In this document: positions 1 through 12,271 of the stretch, piece after piece
How the letters are laid out: every line of letters begins with the position of its first letter
Position numbering within the stretch: the stretch's first letter is position 1
Assembly (NCBI GenBank): GCA_023653785.1
Contig: JAMKCH010058388.1
Coordinates: 1-64,000 of the forward strand
DNA length: 64,000 bases
DNA from: Ophioderma brevispina
Lineage: Eukaryota > Echinodermata > Ophiuroidea > Amphilepidida > Ophiodermatidae
Reading direction: 5' to 3'
Notes under the pieces: generated by a model
The model's database searches: none
What the model was told of the DNA's origin: nothing
The model's input: only the letters and a program-made list of their open reading frames with translations
Made by a program: the position numbers and the translations under genes

Positions 1-599
1 CAATATGGTTTGTCTATATACAACCTTCCTTTACACGGTACAGAAAATAGACAGAGAAGTTGGTCTATCAGTTGGTTTTGTGAATATGCTGGCTGTATTA
101 ATCAAGACCTTCTACAATGTAGTGGTCACTACTGGTGGCAACTGACAACTGCTCAGCTGCGTGCCACTATTGGGGCATTAGTAAATGGACATGGCTGGTT
201 TTTATTTGTTTGATAAATTTTCTCAAAACATTCTAAAATCACGCATTTTGGCTAAAACTGTCTGGTATCATGGTTTCTGTGAGTGCTGAGTGCTTTCATG
301 GTTGCAGCACAGAGCAGAGCAGGTGTTACGTGGATAGGTTGCGTGTTCAAAAAAAATCAAATCCATTTTACAGCGAAAGCAGACAAGAATTGTGATGCAA
401 ATGTATAAAGAAATGATATACAGATCTATGCTTTTGATTAGTCATTTAAATTGTGTGTTTCAGGAAATCTGCATCACCACTCTCTAAGATTAGGTAAAAG
501 TCTTCTGCAGGGGAGTATGGTCCAAATGGAACAGACATGAAGGGTAACAAACATTTGAAATTAGAAAGCTATATACATCTCTCTGTAAAATTTAAGTTT
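1..599. other. Left-edge sequence without a supported gene
   Basis: An open frame at 5-142 (+) starts with Met and runs 46 codons to a TGA at 143. It is hydrophobic towards its end and could be part of an exon running in from the left, but no clear donor follows and its family is not recognised. A second overlapping frame (10-213) is also open, which argues that both are chance. The remaining bases show no repeat or motif that I recognise. Confidence 0.3.
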
Positions 600-1362
600 T
601 TAAAGCCCCAAGTTTTCGCGTTGCGGAAAATTCCGCGAAATTGCGGAATTTGAGGTTAAAAGCGGAAAATGCAATTTTGAGATGATGAAGAGAGAAAACA
701 TAGTCAAAAAAGTAAAATTACCTTCAATTTCCCTAAGTAAAATTACTAAGAATATAACAATTCGATTCATAAGATAACAAAATGAGCAATGTTTTACCAT
801 TGCCATGACCCCTATCAATCTCCAAATCCCGAATGGTTAGATTCTGATAGACCATCGAAGTATATCAAAGACGAGTACAAGGGCATCGCGATCGTCTTTG
901 ACCGTACATTGCGATCACGATGACCCGACAACATTTTGCTTCGGAAAATGCGCAATGCTGCAAGAATGTGCTTTGCGCAGCGCAAGCTAAAATTAGCTCG
1001 TAGGTATTTTCCAGACGTAATAACCACGTTCGGTGAAACTGGATCGGTGTTTACTCGGGTGTCAAGGCCGATTTTGAATTTAACAAATTGACTTTGATTT
1101 TTGCCTTTTTTAAAGTGCCCGCGCGTAAAGGTCTGCCAACATAAAAAGGCTTTGTACGGTAAGCATCGATTTATGTACTGAATATTAGCCCGGGTCATAG
1201 ATCGCGATTTTGCAAGGTTATGTAGCTTTGTGTAGGAGTTAGCAGGTCCGCAAGACATCTTCAAGGCAATAGCGAAAATGCGGAAAATTGCCATTTTCAG
1301 GGAAATTTACAAGTGGAAAAAGCGGAATTTGCCATTTTTAAAGTGGGAAAATGGGGCTTTAA
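600..1362. mobile_element. TTAA-flanked non-autonomous DNA transposon
   Basis: Both ends are TTAA (600-603 and 1359-1362), followed inward by the inverted repeat AGCCCCA / TGGGGCT. The similarity continues inward, with both arms rich in GCGGAAAA and GGAATTTG motifs. The left subterminal part also holds a small palindrome made of GCGGAAAATTCCGC. TTAA target duplications are typical of the piggyBac and Kolobok superfamilies. The interior has a 159-codon minus-strand open frame (1294 to 815) that I do not recognise as a transposase, so it may be chance. At 763 bp the element is too short to be autonomous. Confidence 0.6.
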
Positions 1363-2394
1363 TGTAAGTTAGTAATATTTGGAGTAGAATGAGCCAATGG
1401 AGTTAGGGGACAGAATAGCCTTCGTCGAATGCTTCACTCATTTTTGAATCACAGTGCCTACCTCAACATCCACGGGGGGAGGGGGAGGGAAGTACATTTT
1501 GGCGCTTGGCAAGCTGCTGCTGAGTCGAAAATAGGACCTTATCTATACAATACTTGCTGAAAATGGGGACCCATAGCTACTCCCAAAATGTTAGATTTAA
1601 CATATGTATGCCTGTACCTCTAGTTGTACCAGTTCAGTAATTTAGTGTACAAGTTTACCAGTATTCAACAACAGGCCCGCTTCAAAGGCCTTTTATAAAA
1701 AGGGATTAGCCTGTTCAGGGTATTTGGGCTTTGGCAATGGGCTCAAGGCAAACAGATACGGGGATTAGTTTAAAAGGCTTTTTTTATTAAGGTTCCCACC
1801 AAAAATCTTTAAGATTCCAATTTCTGCGGTCTTTTTCCTTTTATTCAGCTTCAAAGCAATTTACTAACTCTCTAAATCTGCCATACACATGTCTACTCAT
1901 GCAGAATCTGTCCATCTCTTAAATTGACTTTTTTACTTTTCTGTGCGCAAAAGTAATTTCTGAGTTTTTTTTTTCTTTTTTTTGTTGTTTTTTTTTCAGG
2001 TTTCTGCCCAAAAGAAGAAAATTTTCATTTTTTTTCAGATTTTAAGAACCCTTGGTTTGGAATAGCAGATTAAATTAAGGAAAACTCGGGACTCAAACCC
2101 CCAATATGGCTTGAGTTATTGGTTGGGCCGATAAATTTTGTGAACTAGTAGAGCTTTGGGCATTTAGTAAGTTCATAGCAGACAACTTGTACTCCTATCT
2201 CCGCTGTCGAAGCAAGATTCTAAAAGGTTATTTACTCTTTATGAAAAAAATACCCTGTTTTATTGAGTAATACAGTCTTTTTTTTGAGGTTCCCCCGATA
2301 TGGTACGAATATGTCAATAACCATGAGTGCTTAGTGCGTGTGTTGAATAAACATCATATTATTATTGATTCATCAATTGGAAAGCCCTGCCATC
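1363..2394. other. AT-rich sequence, nothing recognised
   Basis: There is no gene or clear repeat. A T-rich tract lies at about 1965-2040. Two short passages contain a similar string around GGTTCCC after a T run (about 1780 and 2285), possibly old fragments of the same repeat. Confidence 0.4.
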
Positions 2395-2524
2395 CTTTGA
2401 CGTAACCTCTGCCATTCCCCCGCAAAGCGGCCAGACTGCTCAGGCTATTCTCGACAGATCACCCCAGTGGTGCGATTTGATATCCACCCAGTGCCACCAT
2501 AGTTATCTGTTTCACCTTTTCCAG

Positions 2525-2619
2525 TGACGCCCCTTGCCTCTCACTCCCGCCAGTTTCCCTCCTACCTCGAGTTGATCCGCAGGAACGACCCTGCAGCAGG
2601 CATATCTATTCAGAACTGA
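2525..2619 (+). CDS. Possible terminal coding exon (weak)
   Basis: A good acceptor-like pyrimidine tract ends in TTTTCCAG at 2524. After it, 30 codons are open in phase 1 and end in TGA at 2617-2619. The peptide includes SRQFPSYLELIRRNDPAAG, which looks protein-like but is not recognised. An AATAAA lies at 2694-2699, about 75 bases after the stop. The surrounding 2395-2610 reaches about 55-60% GC in a window near 37%, which often marks exons. Against this, no partner exon was found upstream and upstream frames contain stops. It could equally be a fragment of an old repeat. Confidence 0.2.
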
Positions 2620-5252
2620 ATATTAAGAAATGTGAGTGTGAGTGACACCTTTAAAGGGGCACTTTAAGATTTACATACTTACTCCTCAGGCAAAATAAAA
2701 ATCTGTGGGCCTCATGGGTATTTAAAATGGGGTCTGATTTGTTGGAATTTTTATGTGACTCCTTTCACAATATAAAGTTGCAACATGGAGTTTTATAGTA
2801 CAGTACACTATAATAACTTCATGGTTGTAACAAATCAGTTTTTTCTTCACTGTGGAAACCTTTTATCATGGTTTTTTATCTTCTTGAACTTTGTTGCTAT
2901 TTTGGAGATTTTTCTGGAAAATTGATTTTATAGATATAGTTTATTGCAATTTTCCATTTTGAACAATGAGAAAACTACCATCTTTCTAAACAGTCACATC
3001 ATGTGAAGTGAAGCAACTTTTTTGTCCTTTTTAAAAGCCAAGATATAGCACCTGGGCTATTGACTTCACTACTACAGTACCTTCATATAAATTTTCATAC
3101 ATACCTATGGAGGCATCAAGAGAATTGAAATATAAACTCCATATGGATTGTTTTGCAATAGCCCTGGTAGGTCATGATCAATGCATGGGTGCCCGTGCAG
3201 TGGGGGTTCATCCATGCTCTCGCCTTATTTTTTAGTTTGCTACAATCACTGTACTGATTTGCTATAGTGCCCTCTCTTTGTACTGTAATAATCAAAGCCT
3301 TTTTGCAAATATTTTGTGTTTTTATGTTTTTTTTCCATTATTTTCCATGAATAAATCTTCCATAACTCCTCGCTGGGACCATTATTGGACATGAATATGA
3401 CATTGATGAAATTACGTGACGCCCTGTGAGAATGTTTCAGTGCTTATTTAATTGCAGTCCCCAAATGGTGATTTTACAGTCTGGCGCATTGTCCTTATGT
3501 TACTAACGGCCAGCAGGGTTTGTACGGTGGTTAAAAACTAAGGCTGATATTAGTGGTAAGGTTGGCACCTGAAATTATTGAATATCAAATTTCCATCCTC
3601 CTCGCTTACTTGAATGACATATACTTTGATGACCAACCCAATATGCTGCACAGAAGTATGCTATTTGTGCAAAGAAACATCACCCCAATCCCCCGCTCGG
3701 GAGAGACTCTAAGAGAGGAAGACCCTCGGGCGATCCCCTCTGACACCTCCTTCGCCGGTTCATGCTCATTGTTGCGGACAAAATGTTGAAGCTCTTTGAC
3801 AAAGCTAGGGATGTGCATCTGCTTGTGACATCCAGGGCCTCGTTCATGACCTGACCATGGCATTTTTTTTTAGCTTTTCTGAATCCATTAATATTACCCC
3901 CCATATGGGAAGCAATTACTCAATTCACAAGGGAGTGTGGAGATCCTATCTCGGAAAATAAGCCAGACTATGGGCAATGTGCAGCTTGCTGCTTTTTTGG
4001 TACCATTTCATTAGATAAATTAACCCTACAAACATCTATAATTAAGAGACAGAGGTCCTATTAAAACTAATGTGATTGTTTCTCTAGAATTGTTGTAGTG
4101 CTGCCGTCTCGATTGGTGATTAAGGTAATGCTTCTTTCATGCATTAAATGCATTAAAGTGAAAGAAATTGCAAGACCTGCCCTGCAACAGTTACAACGGC
4201 TGCCTTTAAGGCACTGTCAGTGATTTGCTAATCGAAGAAAAAACTGAAAAAAAAAAAAAAATCATTTTTGACATTTTTTGCAACAATTACAGGTACCCGC
4301 AAATGATAAAGACCAGAAGCAACCTCAATAAGCCCAAATCAGCTTATAGTTCAATACGAACACTTACTACAACAGTAATTGATTGGAGATTGTATTCTTT
4401 GAGCATGCCATTTTCTCCTTTTTAATGTTAATTCTTTAGTTGTAAAAAAGTAATTATGGGAATTCTACAGATATATCTTCAACCTTTTAAGCTATTTCCT
4501 GCCAATTTCAAATAGTTGGGACTCATTCAGATAAATATGATAGTCCTTAACCACCATGAACCACCAAGTAAGTATTTCTGTTCATTTCAATAGCTCGTTG
4601 TTTCCAAATAGGTTATTAGGGCCCTTCAGCCCTACCACCACTCTTAATTCCTATTTACTGATAGACTTAAATTCATGAAGCTTCAGCCTCTGACTGTATC
4701 GGGCAGTCTGCCGATTCCGTATGTAATTTTCTGTTTGTTCTCAAACTCTGCTTGGAGGCTTACGCAGTTGCAAATATTGCAGAGCCTTGACAGCACAGGA
4801 ACAAAATGGCCCCATAATGCAGTGGGTATACGCAACCTGCCTGCATGTTAAGCCAATGATTTCACAACATGGCATTACCAAGATCTTGGATCGGAACTTT
4901 CAAGTGCGCGGGGAACACAAGTGAATTAATACATCTTAAAACTGACTTTCAGTCGGGTGAGTTATGTTGAAGACCCCCTCAAAGAAGTGAGAAAGATATG
5001 TACTCTAACTGTTCAATTTTGTCTTGAAAAATAAAAATGCTTCCGACCAATGGGGTTGCCAGAGGTGTTCAAAAAACACTTGCAGAGAATGACTTTAAGA
5101 TTATTGGCATGATTTGCATTAATTACCTATGACCTTCTCATGTACTTTATTCTGTAAGGAATATTTAAAAACACATGAAGATGAGAGGGTTATAATGTAA
5201 TATACGATCATTTTTTTGTGCATAAGCGCCTAAATGAAGTGCAATATTATCG
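2620..5252. other. AT-rich sequence without supported genes
   Basis: There are short open frames on both strands around 3550-3900, overlapping one another with unlike, unrecognised peptides. These look like chance. An A run sits at about 4247-4260. I see no RNA gene and no clear inverted repeat. Confidence 0.35.
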
Positions 5253-5714
5253 ATTGGTCCAGTTCCCCTTGGTCCAATTCCACTTGGTCCAATTCCAACT
5301 GTCCAATCTCAAACTTTATCTTCTTCTTACTTGGTTCAATTCCTGCTTGGTCAAATTCCCGCTAGGTCCAAATACCGCTTGGTCCGATTTCCTCTTGGTC
5401 CAATTCCTACTAGGCCCAATTCCTACCAGGTCCAATTTTGACCCAGTCCGATTCCTGCTTGGTCCAATTCCCGCTCGGTCCAATTCCCGCTCAGTCCAAT
5501 TCCCACTCGGACCAATTCCCGCTCGGTCCAATTCCAGCTTGGTTCATTTCCTACTTGGTTCAATTCCCAGTTGGTCCAATTCCCACTTCATCCAATTCCT
5601 GTTTGGTTCACTTCCCATTTGGTCCAATCATACTTGGTCCAAATCCCATTTTGTCTATTTCCCATTTACTCCATTCCCACATTGGACAAAATGGAAAATG
5701 GACCAAATGGGAAC
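5253..5714. repeat. 16-bp minisatellite, about 27 units
   Basis: The array has units close to TTGGTCCAATTCCCGCT, and most copies are exactly 16 bp apart (clearest at 5455-5600). Units diverge towards both ends. At the right end (about 5684-5714) the unit appears in the opposite orientation (GGACCAAATGGGAAC), so the array ends in a small foldback. The unit length is not a multiple of three, yet two plus-strand frames stay open for 110-166 codons and a minus frame for 71. They read one peptide pattern in three phases, which is a property of the repeat, not evidence of coding. Confidence 0.9.
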
Positions 5715-6730
5715 TTGATGAATCAAGCAGGAAGTTACTAGTTTGCAATGGTTCATATTGCACTTAAATCCAGATTAAGTGCTTAAATATGCTCTTTAAC
5801 TAGCCATGTATGTTTGTGCAGGAATATGTGTTAAAACTGCTCTGCTTAGTGCCCTTTTATGTATCAATATTAACAAACATCACATTGTTAAGATTACACT
5901 TTGACAAATAACATGTCAGCCACTGACTGACAGACAAAATTTGACCAAGAAATTAGTTTTTCTCAAAAACAATACATTACTTCAGGGAGATTAGCATGTC
6001 GAATTTGAAGAGATAGACACACAGAAATTACGTTTTTAGAAGTCTAGCTCTCTCGTCTCGTGGGATAAAAACACATTGCTCTTATCTGATGTGACATACA
6101 ATGTTTTGTTTCAAGCGGACATTTCTAACAGCCCCGAGGTATGCTTTCTACGATGAAATGATGCAATCGTGTCGGACATTGATGCATAACAAGATTCTCA
6201 TCTCTCCAGGTGATTGTGCAACGGCAAATAAAATTGCATGAAATGTACCATTTCGCTTTTGAAAACCTGTTGTTGACAGCCATTTTAGCAGTGTATATAC
6301 CGTAATTGTCGAAGTTTAGTCCCATGCTCAAATATACTCTCACCCTAACCTTTAGTAAAACTTCAGAAAACTAAATATTTTTGAAAAAACAAAATCAATC
6401 ACAAAATTCTAACAGAAATATCTAGTTTATTAATTATTACTTTCTAATACCAAAATAATCAGTAGTGATATTACTAGACTTGTATTAAATCTGCAAATAC
6501 TCATTAAATAATTTAACTAAAATAACAATTTTACCCTGCTCTAGATTTTATATTGCTCACTTTTTTATTTGGAGTCAACACTCAATTATAATCCCATCCT
6601 TATTCAGCCATAAACCATTGGGACTATAATAGGACCTATCCAGTCACTCTTAAGCTATCTGTGGGACCCACCTTAATTTGACCTCTGCGTGAGATTTTTG
6701 ACTCCATTATTATACTGATATAAAACTTAC
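5715..6730. other. Downstream intron of the Ig gene
   Basis: This lies just past the donor of Ig exon 2 on the minus strand. I looked for a further Ig, linker or transmembrane exon with a phase 1 acceptor and found none. The sequence is AT-rich with no recognised repeat. Confidence 0.4.
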
Positions 6731-7099
6731 TTGTGACGAATAGATACGTTGATGACTGCCCGTTACCAACGAGGGCGGTAACCTCGCATGTGTACCTCCC
6801 ATCGTCTGCTAGCTCAACTGCCGTAACAGTTAGTGGTCCCCGTGAAGTTCTGTCCATGTCCAAATCATATTTGACTTTATTCGATGTGGTCAGCCCACAG
6901 GAGTTGAGGCTGGAACAGATGTACGATGCTACAGTGGTGACGCCTCCTGTCGACTCGTTTGGTTTCGACCAAGTCAGCGAGCCCAGAATGTTGTCGCTGC
7001 CTGATGTGGCGGGGGAGTAGTCGCAAGGCAGGACTGCGTTCTCACCCTCTCGAACTTGAACTTCAGGTGCAGTGGTAACTATCGTACTACTTTGTACAC
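6731..7099 (-). CDS. Ig V-type domain exon (exon 2)
   Basis: The 369-bp exon runs from acceptor TTTGCTCTAG (ending at 7100) to donor GTAAGT (6730-6725), phase 1 to phase 1. It encodes residues 17-139 of the protein started by the exon at 28274. V-set hallmarks are present: strand B Cys42 in VLPCDY, strand C Trp60 in LTW, and D115-x-G-x-Y-x-C121 in DDGRYTC. An extra pair, Cys78 and Cys84, brackets a short loop and may form a second disulfide. Asn64 (NES) is a possible glycosylation site. The domain ends with a hydrophobic G strand (STYLFVT). A phase 1-1 single exon is usual for Ig domains. Expected role (family knowledge): ligand binding or adhesion at the cell surface, or secreted recognition. 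Partner and class cannot be told because later exons are outside the window. An apparent start at 7118 lies in the intron and is not the real start. Confidence 0.85.
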
Positions 7100-7181
7100 C
7101 TAGAGCAAACAAAGACAAAACATAAGCAAATGATCAATCAATAGAAATCAAATATGGAAATGCCAGAAATCAAATGAAAAC

Positions 7182-7614
7182 TACCGTAAGCACTCGGGTA
7201 TAAGCCCACCCCCCTAAAAGAAGATTTTACTTCAAAATAGGGGTGGGCTTATACCCGGGGAGGGGCTAGAACTTGGGAGCAAATATCAGATACAAAATAA
7301 CAATATCATTTCAAGAGCACATTATCCACCAGATACCATTTAATGTACACTTTAGTTGTAGCAGATTATTAAAACATTCCTCAAAGTATTTATACTAGCA
7401 AACAAGCCATCCCAATGTATTGTGCCCTACATTGATGGCTCTATAGAATAGATTTAAATGTTATTTTGTTTGTGTAATTACTGCCATATTGTTTCCTGAA
7501 TGCTAAAATTACCACCTGGGCTTATACCCGAGTGTATGCTGGCTCCTCTATTTTCTTTAAAAATTGGGGTGGGCTTATACCCGAAGGTGGGCTTATACCC
7601 GAGTGGTTACGGTA
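7182..7614. mobile_element. Short TIR element with TA-type ends
   Basis: The left end TACCGTAAGCACTCGGGTAT and right end (reverse complement) TACCGTAACCACTCGGGTAT match over more than 25 bp, including the GTATAAGCCCACC motif. The motif recurs as subterminal copies at 7238-7257, 7517-7530 and 7566-7598. If the outer TA is the target duplication, the element fits the Tc1/mariner type. At 433 bp there is no coding capacity, so it is a MITE. Confidence 0.75.
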
Positions 7615-9340
7615 TTATTTTAAGAATGCCTTTGGCAGCTCTGGACCAAGTAGGCCAAATACATTTCAAAGACATATATGTTTGAGGGTCACATATTTGG
7701 GCTGGTAGATGGACCAAACGTTATCAGTAAGAGGACCAGATTTGGTCCGCAGGTGCCAGTTGAGAATCCCTGCTTAAGAGGTTTCAATTCCTGCTTTAAG
7801 GGGTTCAATAGGTTAGTTTTGAATCAGGTTGGATCTGATACTGAAATTTTGGGAAAGTTTTAGACCAAGTCGATTGCTTGAAAATAGGAGTCAGAATTAT
7901 TACATGATATGGCATGAAATCTGAGTAGCCAATCAAAATAGACATTCTATACCTGTATGTACTTTTTCTTACACATGATTGGTTAATTACATTGTATTTC
8001 CTTATGAATTACCAATCAAATCAGCTCGTAGTTCTTCAGGGGTTAAACATGGCATCTGACTTGAAAGGATATCCGAGGGGCGTGCATGATGTGCCCGTAC
8101 CCCATGGGTCTATCGGAAAAAACTCTAATCAGTAACTTTTAGCTAATAATCTTGATTTGCTTCAAGAAAAAGGTCAACAATTTTAAAGAGACACCAGGAT
8201 AATTCCAGGAAAATGCACATCCATTTTATATTTGGAAAGCTAACCAATGATTAAATCAAAGCTAATGAAAGCTGAAATCACTGTTGTTGTATAAAGATGA
8301 TTTAGTATTTTCTCTCCTACAGAAATCCAAGTATGCTTCTCTTGATGAAAGGGCTGAAAGGGCAGATTAGGATAGCAGGCAAGTTCAAAACATATTTCTG
8401 CTCTTCCTTTCTACTTGTTAGCAACCTCTACAACCAATCAAGTGCAAACTTAGAGAAATTTGTATCCTAAGAAAATCTCTTTGTGTCCCTTTAATTCTTT
8501 CACAATATGCACTCAGACCATCCTTTCAAACCCCTGACAATGCCTGCGGAGGGGAAAGGTACCACACTGCAAAATTTTCTGTCTCCCTTTGTATCTAAAC
8601 ACACCTTTCCGTACTTACACAAGATAAGACAACAAATGATACTAAAACATGCCAGTAGACAGGGCTCCTTTTCATAAAGCAAAACAAAATTGTGATCATT
8701 ACAATAACTTACAAATGCCTCTAGTTACAAGAGAACATTTTGTGTTTTATATAATCAAGGCAATCAGCCAGCATTGAGATACAATGATTCATCTCTGATA
8801 TTGTCATAAGCTTACAAGTTTTTGCAACAAAAAATAGTGCACTTTTTTAAAAATGGTAATCAATGGTTGTGGCCTTGACCAAACAAGTTTCCCCAAGCCA
8901 ATTACTTGAAACATGGCAGATTCCATCAATGGCCAATTCCTTGGCAAGCCTCCGTGCTTGTGTTTATTGCATTTCTTGCTAGAGTCCGAGAGGAATTTCA
9001 TAATGAAGCGCTAACATCAACAGCCAATGTGTTATGAGTAGCACCCACAGGAAGCTAAAGAAAATATTAACAGAATTTATAATGCCATTATCAGCTACTA
9101 TGATTCATACTTCATTGCAAAAAGTTATTTCTATTGGTGCAAAGTAGTGTTTATAATGTCAACATTAAAGGTGGATCGCAATCGTGAGAAGGGTGCATGC
9201 TAGGTTACCATGAGCTGAATATCCTATGCCCTTAGATCTCATTTTCTGAGGAGTTAGGTACGCAACATAAAATTACAAGGCACCAGCAGCCCACTACACA
9301 GCTTTGATACATTGCATCACTGTTATACCGTACTTTCATA
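7615..9340. other. Intronic sequence, nothing recognised
   Basis: AT-rich. A TTTAAAGAGACACCAGGATAATT-like string at about 8184 resembles one at about 36073, suggesting a shared dispersed repeat. No gene is seen. Confidence 0.35.
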
Positions 9341-9632
9341 CAGGACCGTAACCAGGGCAGGGACGGTAGGGGCGGATGCCCCCAAAAGATTCCAAATACA
9401 CCCAAAACCCCTAAGAAGAGCTAAAAAAAGGCCAAAAAATAGATTTCACAAGTGGAACAAGCCAAAAATTAGGGGTTTAGGCTTTTATGTTGAAAAAAGG
9501 TTAGCATTTCAGTAAAAAGAGTCCACTTTTGCCATATTTGCTCCCACCCCCCACCCCCCTTGCAATTTTGGGGAAAAGTCCCTTTTTTAAGAAATTTGCC
9601 CCTCCCCTAAAACAATCCTGGTTATGGGCCTG
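9341..9632. mobile_element. MITE with CAGGNCCNTAACCAGG ends
   Basis: The left end CAGGACCGTAACCAGGG is matched in inverse by the right end CCTGGTTATGGGCCTG. Just inside both ends lie GGGGCGGATGCCCCC and GCCCCTCCCC motifs, and the middle contains C-rich runs at about 9542-9560. Elements of this style are common in invertebrates. No target duplication is clear. Confidence 0.6.
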
Positions 9633-9731
9633 CCATCATCAGTACTATTCAACCTTTACCTAGCTGGAAGACTATTTAAGAAATAAAGGGTGATGCAGTG
9701 TCATTTATCAGCGAATAATGTGTCTGAATTC

Positions 9732-9800
9732 GGAAAAACTTTCAAATAATAGCCAATAATGGGAAAGGCACATCCGAGCCTATTATTTGAAAGTTTTTCC
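9732..9800. repeat. 22-bp inverted repeat hairpin
   Basis: GGAAAAACTTTCAAATAATA at 9732 pairs almost perfectly with its reverse complement ending at 9800, with a 23-base loop. This could be a tiny MITE or a remnant of one. Confidence 0.8.
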
Positions 9801-11715
9801 AGCCAAAGATACATTAGAGGCACACCAAGAGATTTCCAGTTATATTGGATCACATTCGTTGAATTCCAATAAATTAGACACTCGGAAGATTTCTTACTTG
9901 GTATTTGGCTACAGAAATACCTTAAAAGTGAAAACAAAGGCTAATTCAAAGTACGTATGTTTCAATATAAACCATAGGCTGAAGGAATGTTTGAAGATAA
10001 GCATTACATCAGTGTAAAAATATCAGAGCTTTCAATTTTTTTAGGGATCTGATATGTGAAATCCCACAGTGTATTAACCGGTTCAAAATATCATCCCTTA
10101 TTCTCATTCGTTAACAGATTTGAAGTTCAAGGTAATCTTCAATCTAATTTACTAAACCTTATTGCTTAAAGCAAAAATCGCATTTTTTTAAGAGCACCCT
10201 CCAATTAAAAAAAAATTCCCTACCACATTAGGCCGGTCAAAATGCTCCTTTAACCCTCGTCCGACCAAGGGGGTGTTACCACCCCCCTTATGGACGATTC
10301 CCTGTCGCACAAAAACGGAAACAAATATGATCTAAGGCTTTTATGTAATTGTAAGTTCATCCTTTGCGGTCATTTTAGCGGAAAAAAATTGGAGGTACCT
10401 ACCACCTTCAGGGAGGTCAGGGTGACCCATCAAATCAGAAGGTAGGGAGGTGGTTGCCACCTTCCTATACTTTACTGTGTAAAATGCCAAAAATGCTACT
10501 TATGTTATTTATGATGCTACTGTAAGCAAATACTGATAATATTTGTATTTTTTTTTCTTATTTTTTAGAGCAATAACATGTGTATGCTTATTTGGCACCC
10601 ACCATTGCCAAATAAATACCAATTTTGCTTGCATGAATGGCGTAAACAGTCAAAAACTCCTCGATTTTGTAGATTTGCTTACAAATAATGTTAAAGATAA
10701 ACTCAGTTGTGACATCACTGTGATGTCATATTGTTAAATAATTGATATGTTTGTACTTTATTTGAAGAAAGGACATATGTCGCTACACACTGATACCAAA
10801 CCAAAAATCACAATCATAACCGAAGCTCACAATTCCAATCATATATTTCTATGGTCACTCAAAGCCTGACCATTATTTGATAGAAGCCTCAATGACCCTC
10901 GGTGATAATCAGCGTGAAATTCAAGCAAGCGTCTAATGTCCCCAGGAAATGCTAAGTTGAACACGTTGGCCTCAGAACACGCTCATCAAGTTCGATTTCA
11001 TGCGGGGAGACAGAATGAATTAAAGGGGAAAAGAGGACTTAGTGGCAATATCGCTAGCACCTGGGAAAAGTCGTTTTGACATTCTGGCAGGGTCAGAACA
11101 ATTAAAAAAACATCTCTGCACTTTATAACACCAGGTGCGCAATGCCTAAACCATCTGTTTAGTTCACTATCATCCAGGCACGCGCAATTAAATCCTGTAA
11201 CACACAACTGGTTATGTCACAAATCTGTTACAATTTTATTTTATTTTTTAAAGTGCATGACCTTAGAAATCAGCACGAACCGTATGGTCACCTTGCATAA
11301 ACATTATGTTCAAGTGTATTTATGGTATTACACCTCTGACATCAACACCCCCTACCCCCCCCCATGCTCAAATTATTTCCATAACCATCTTACTTTAGAT
11401 TCTACACACAAAAACATTTCACTGAGTACAAAGCATACCTGTTTTTACTTCATTAGTTTTACACACAGCTGGATTCCTCACATTGGTATACACCATTTGG
11501 TACCTATAGTGTGACTACGGAGTACCTATTACTTAAGATACCTTAAAGGTGCATTTTGTGATCCACAATTTTATCCCTGGGACTTGCCTAAAAAAGCTGA
11601 GATTTTTTTTATCATCTGAACCATTCGCCCAGGTATACTGTGTGCCTAATCTTATGCGGAATTTGATCTACTGTGGAAGAAATACATTCTCCGTAAATGG
11701 ACAGAAATTACTACA
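9801..11715. other. Intronic sequence with a GGTGG/CCACC repeat
   Basis: Between about 10245 and 10476 several strings related to GGGGGTGTTACCACCCCCC and GGAGGTGGTTGCCACCTTCC occur in both orientations, suggesting a decayed inverted-repeat element. The rest is AT-rich with no gene signal. Confidence 0.35.
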
Positions 11716-11905
11716 TTGGCCTATTCGCCGTAGAAGTGCCACGTAATAGGATTCGTTTCCCCAGCAATCGGTCCAAACAAATCACAAGTGCGGGGAATTC
11801 AAACTTTTCATTGTGTAACAGGTGTCCTGTGCCCTGTGATTTGTTTGGACTGATTGCTGGGGCAACGAATCCTATTACGTGGCATTTCTACAGCGAATTG
11901 GCCAC
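11716..11905. mobile_element. Long hairpin (foldback) element
   Basis: Two arms of about 74 bp (11716-11790 and 11831-11905) are inverted copies with few mismatches. The outer end reads TTGGCC, then ATTCGC, GTAGAA, GTGCCACGTAATAGGATTCG and CCCCAGCAATC. The central loop is about 40 bases. Transcription would give a long imperfect hairpin. There is no coding capacity; best read as a palindromic MITE. Confidence 0.85.
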
Positions 11906-12271
11906 CGTGAAACAAACATTTGCTTATAACGTCAAAACGCTCAATCAGAATCTACTGAAATTTTGGAAATAAGCTTTTCTCAAGGATATCTAGTGAACCA
12001 CGCATAAAAATGAAAGTCCCGGTATCACAAAATTAACTTTTAACCAAATCTACTACTGAGGTCCTTCAGAGACACTACTCTTACAAAGTCCACAGCTGGA
12101 ATGTTATTCGAAGCTATCTTTTTGGCAATTTTGCCCAGCTGATTCCTGAATAAATGTTACAGTTCTTCACAAGAATTTTTTAAAGGGAAGAACTTATTAC
12201 TTCTTACAGAAGGAAAATATTCACACAGTCTGTAATGAACTGACATTTCACTTCCTTGAAAACAATTGGAT

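Noticed and set aside
815..1294. 159-codon minus-strand frame inside the TTAA element
   Set aside because: No recognised domain, and it lies in a short non-autonomous element. Possibly a transposase remnant but not supportable.
5218..5767. Long frames over the 16-bp array (166, 109 and 71 codons)
   Set aside because: They are translations of the minisatellite in rotating phases, open on both strands.
7100..7118. Apparent Met start extending the Ig open frame (MSLFALG)
   Set aside because: It lies in the intron before a strong acceptor, and the signal exon at 28274 joins in phase, so this Met is not used.
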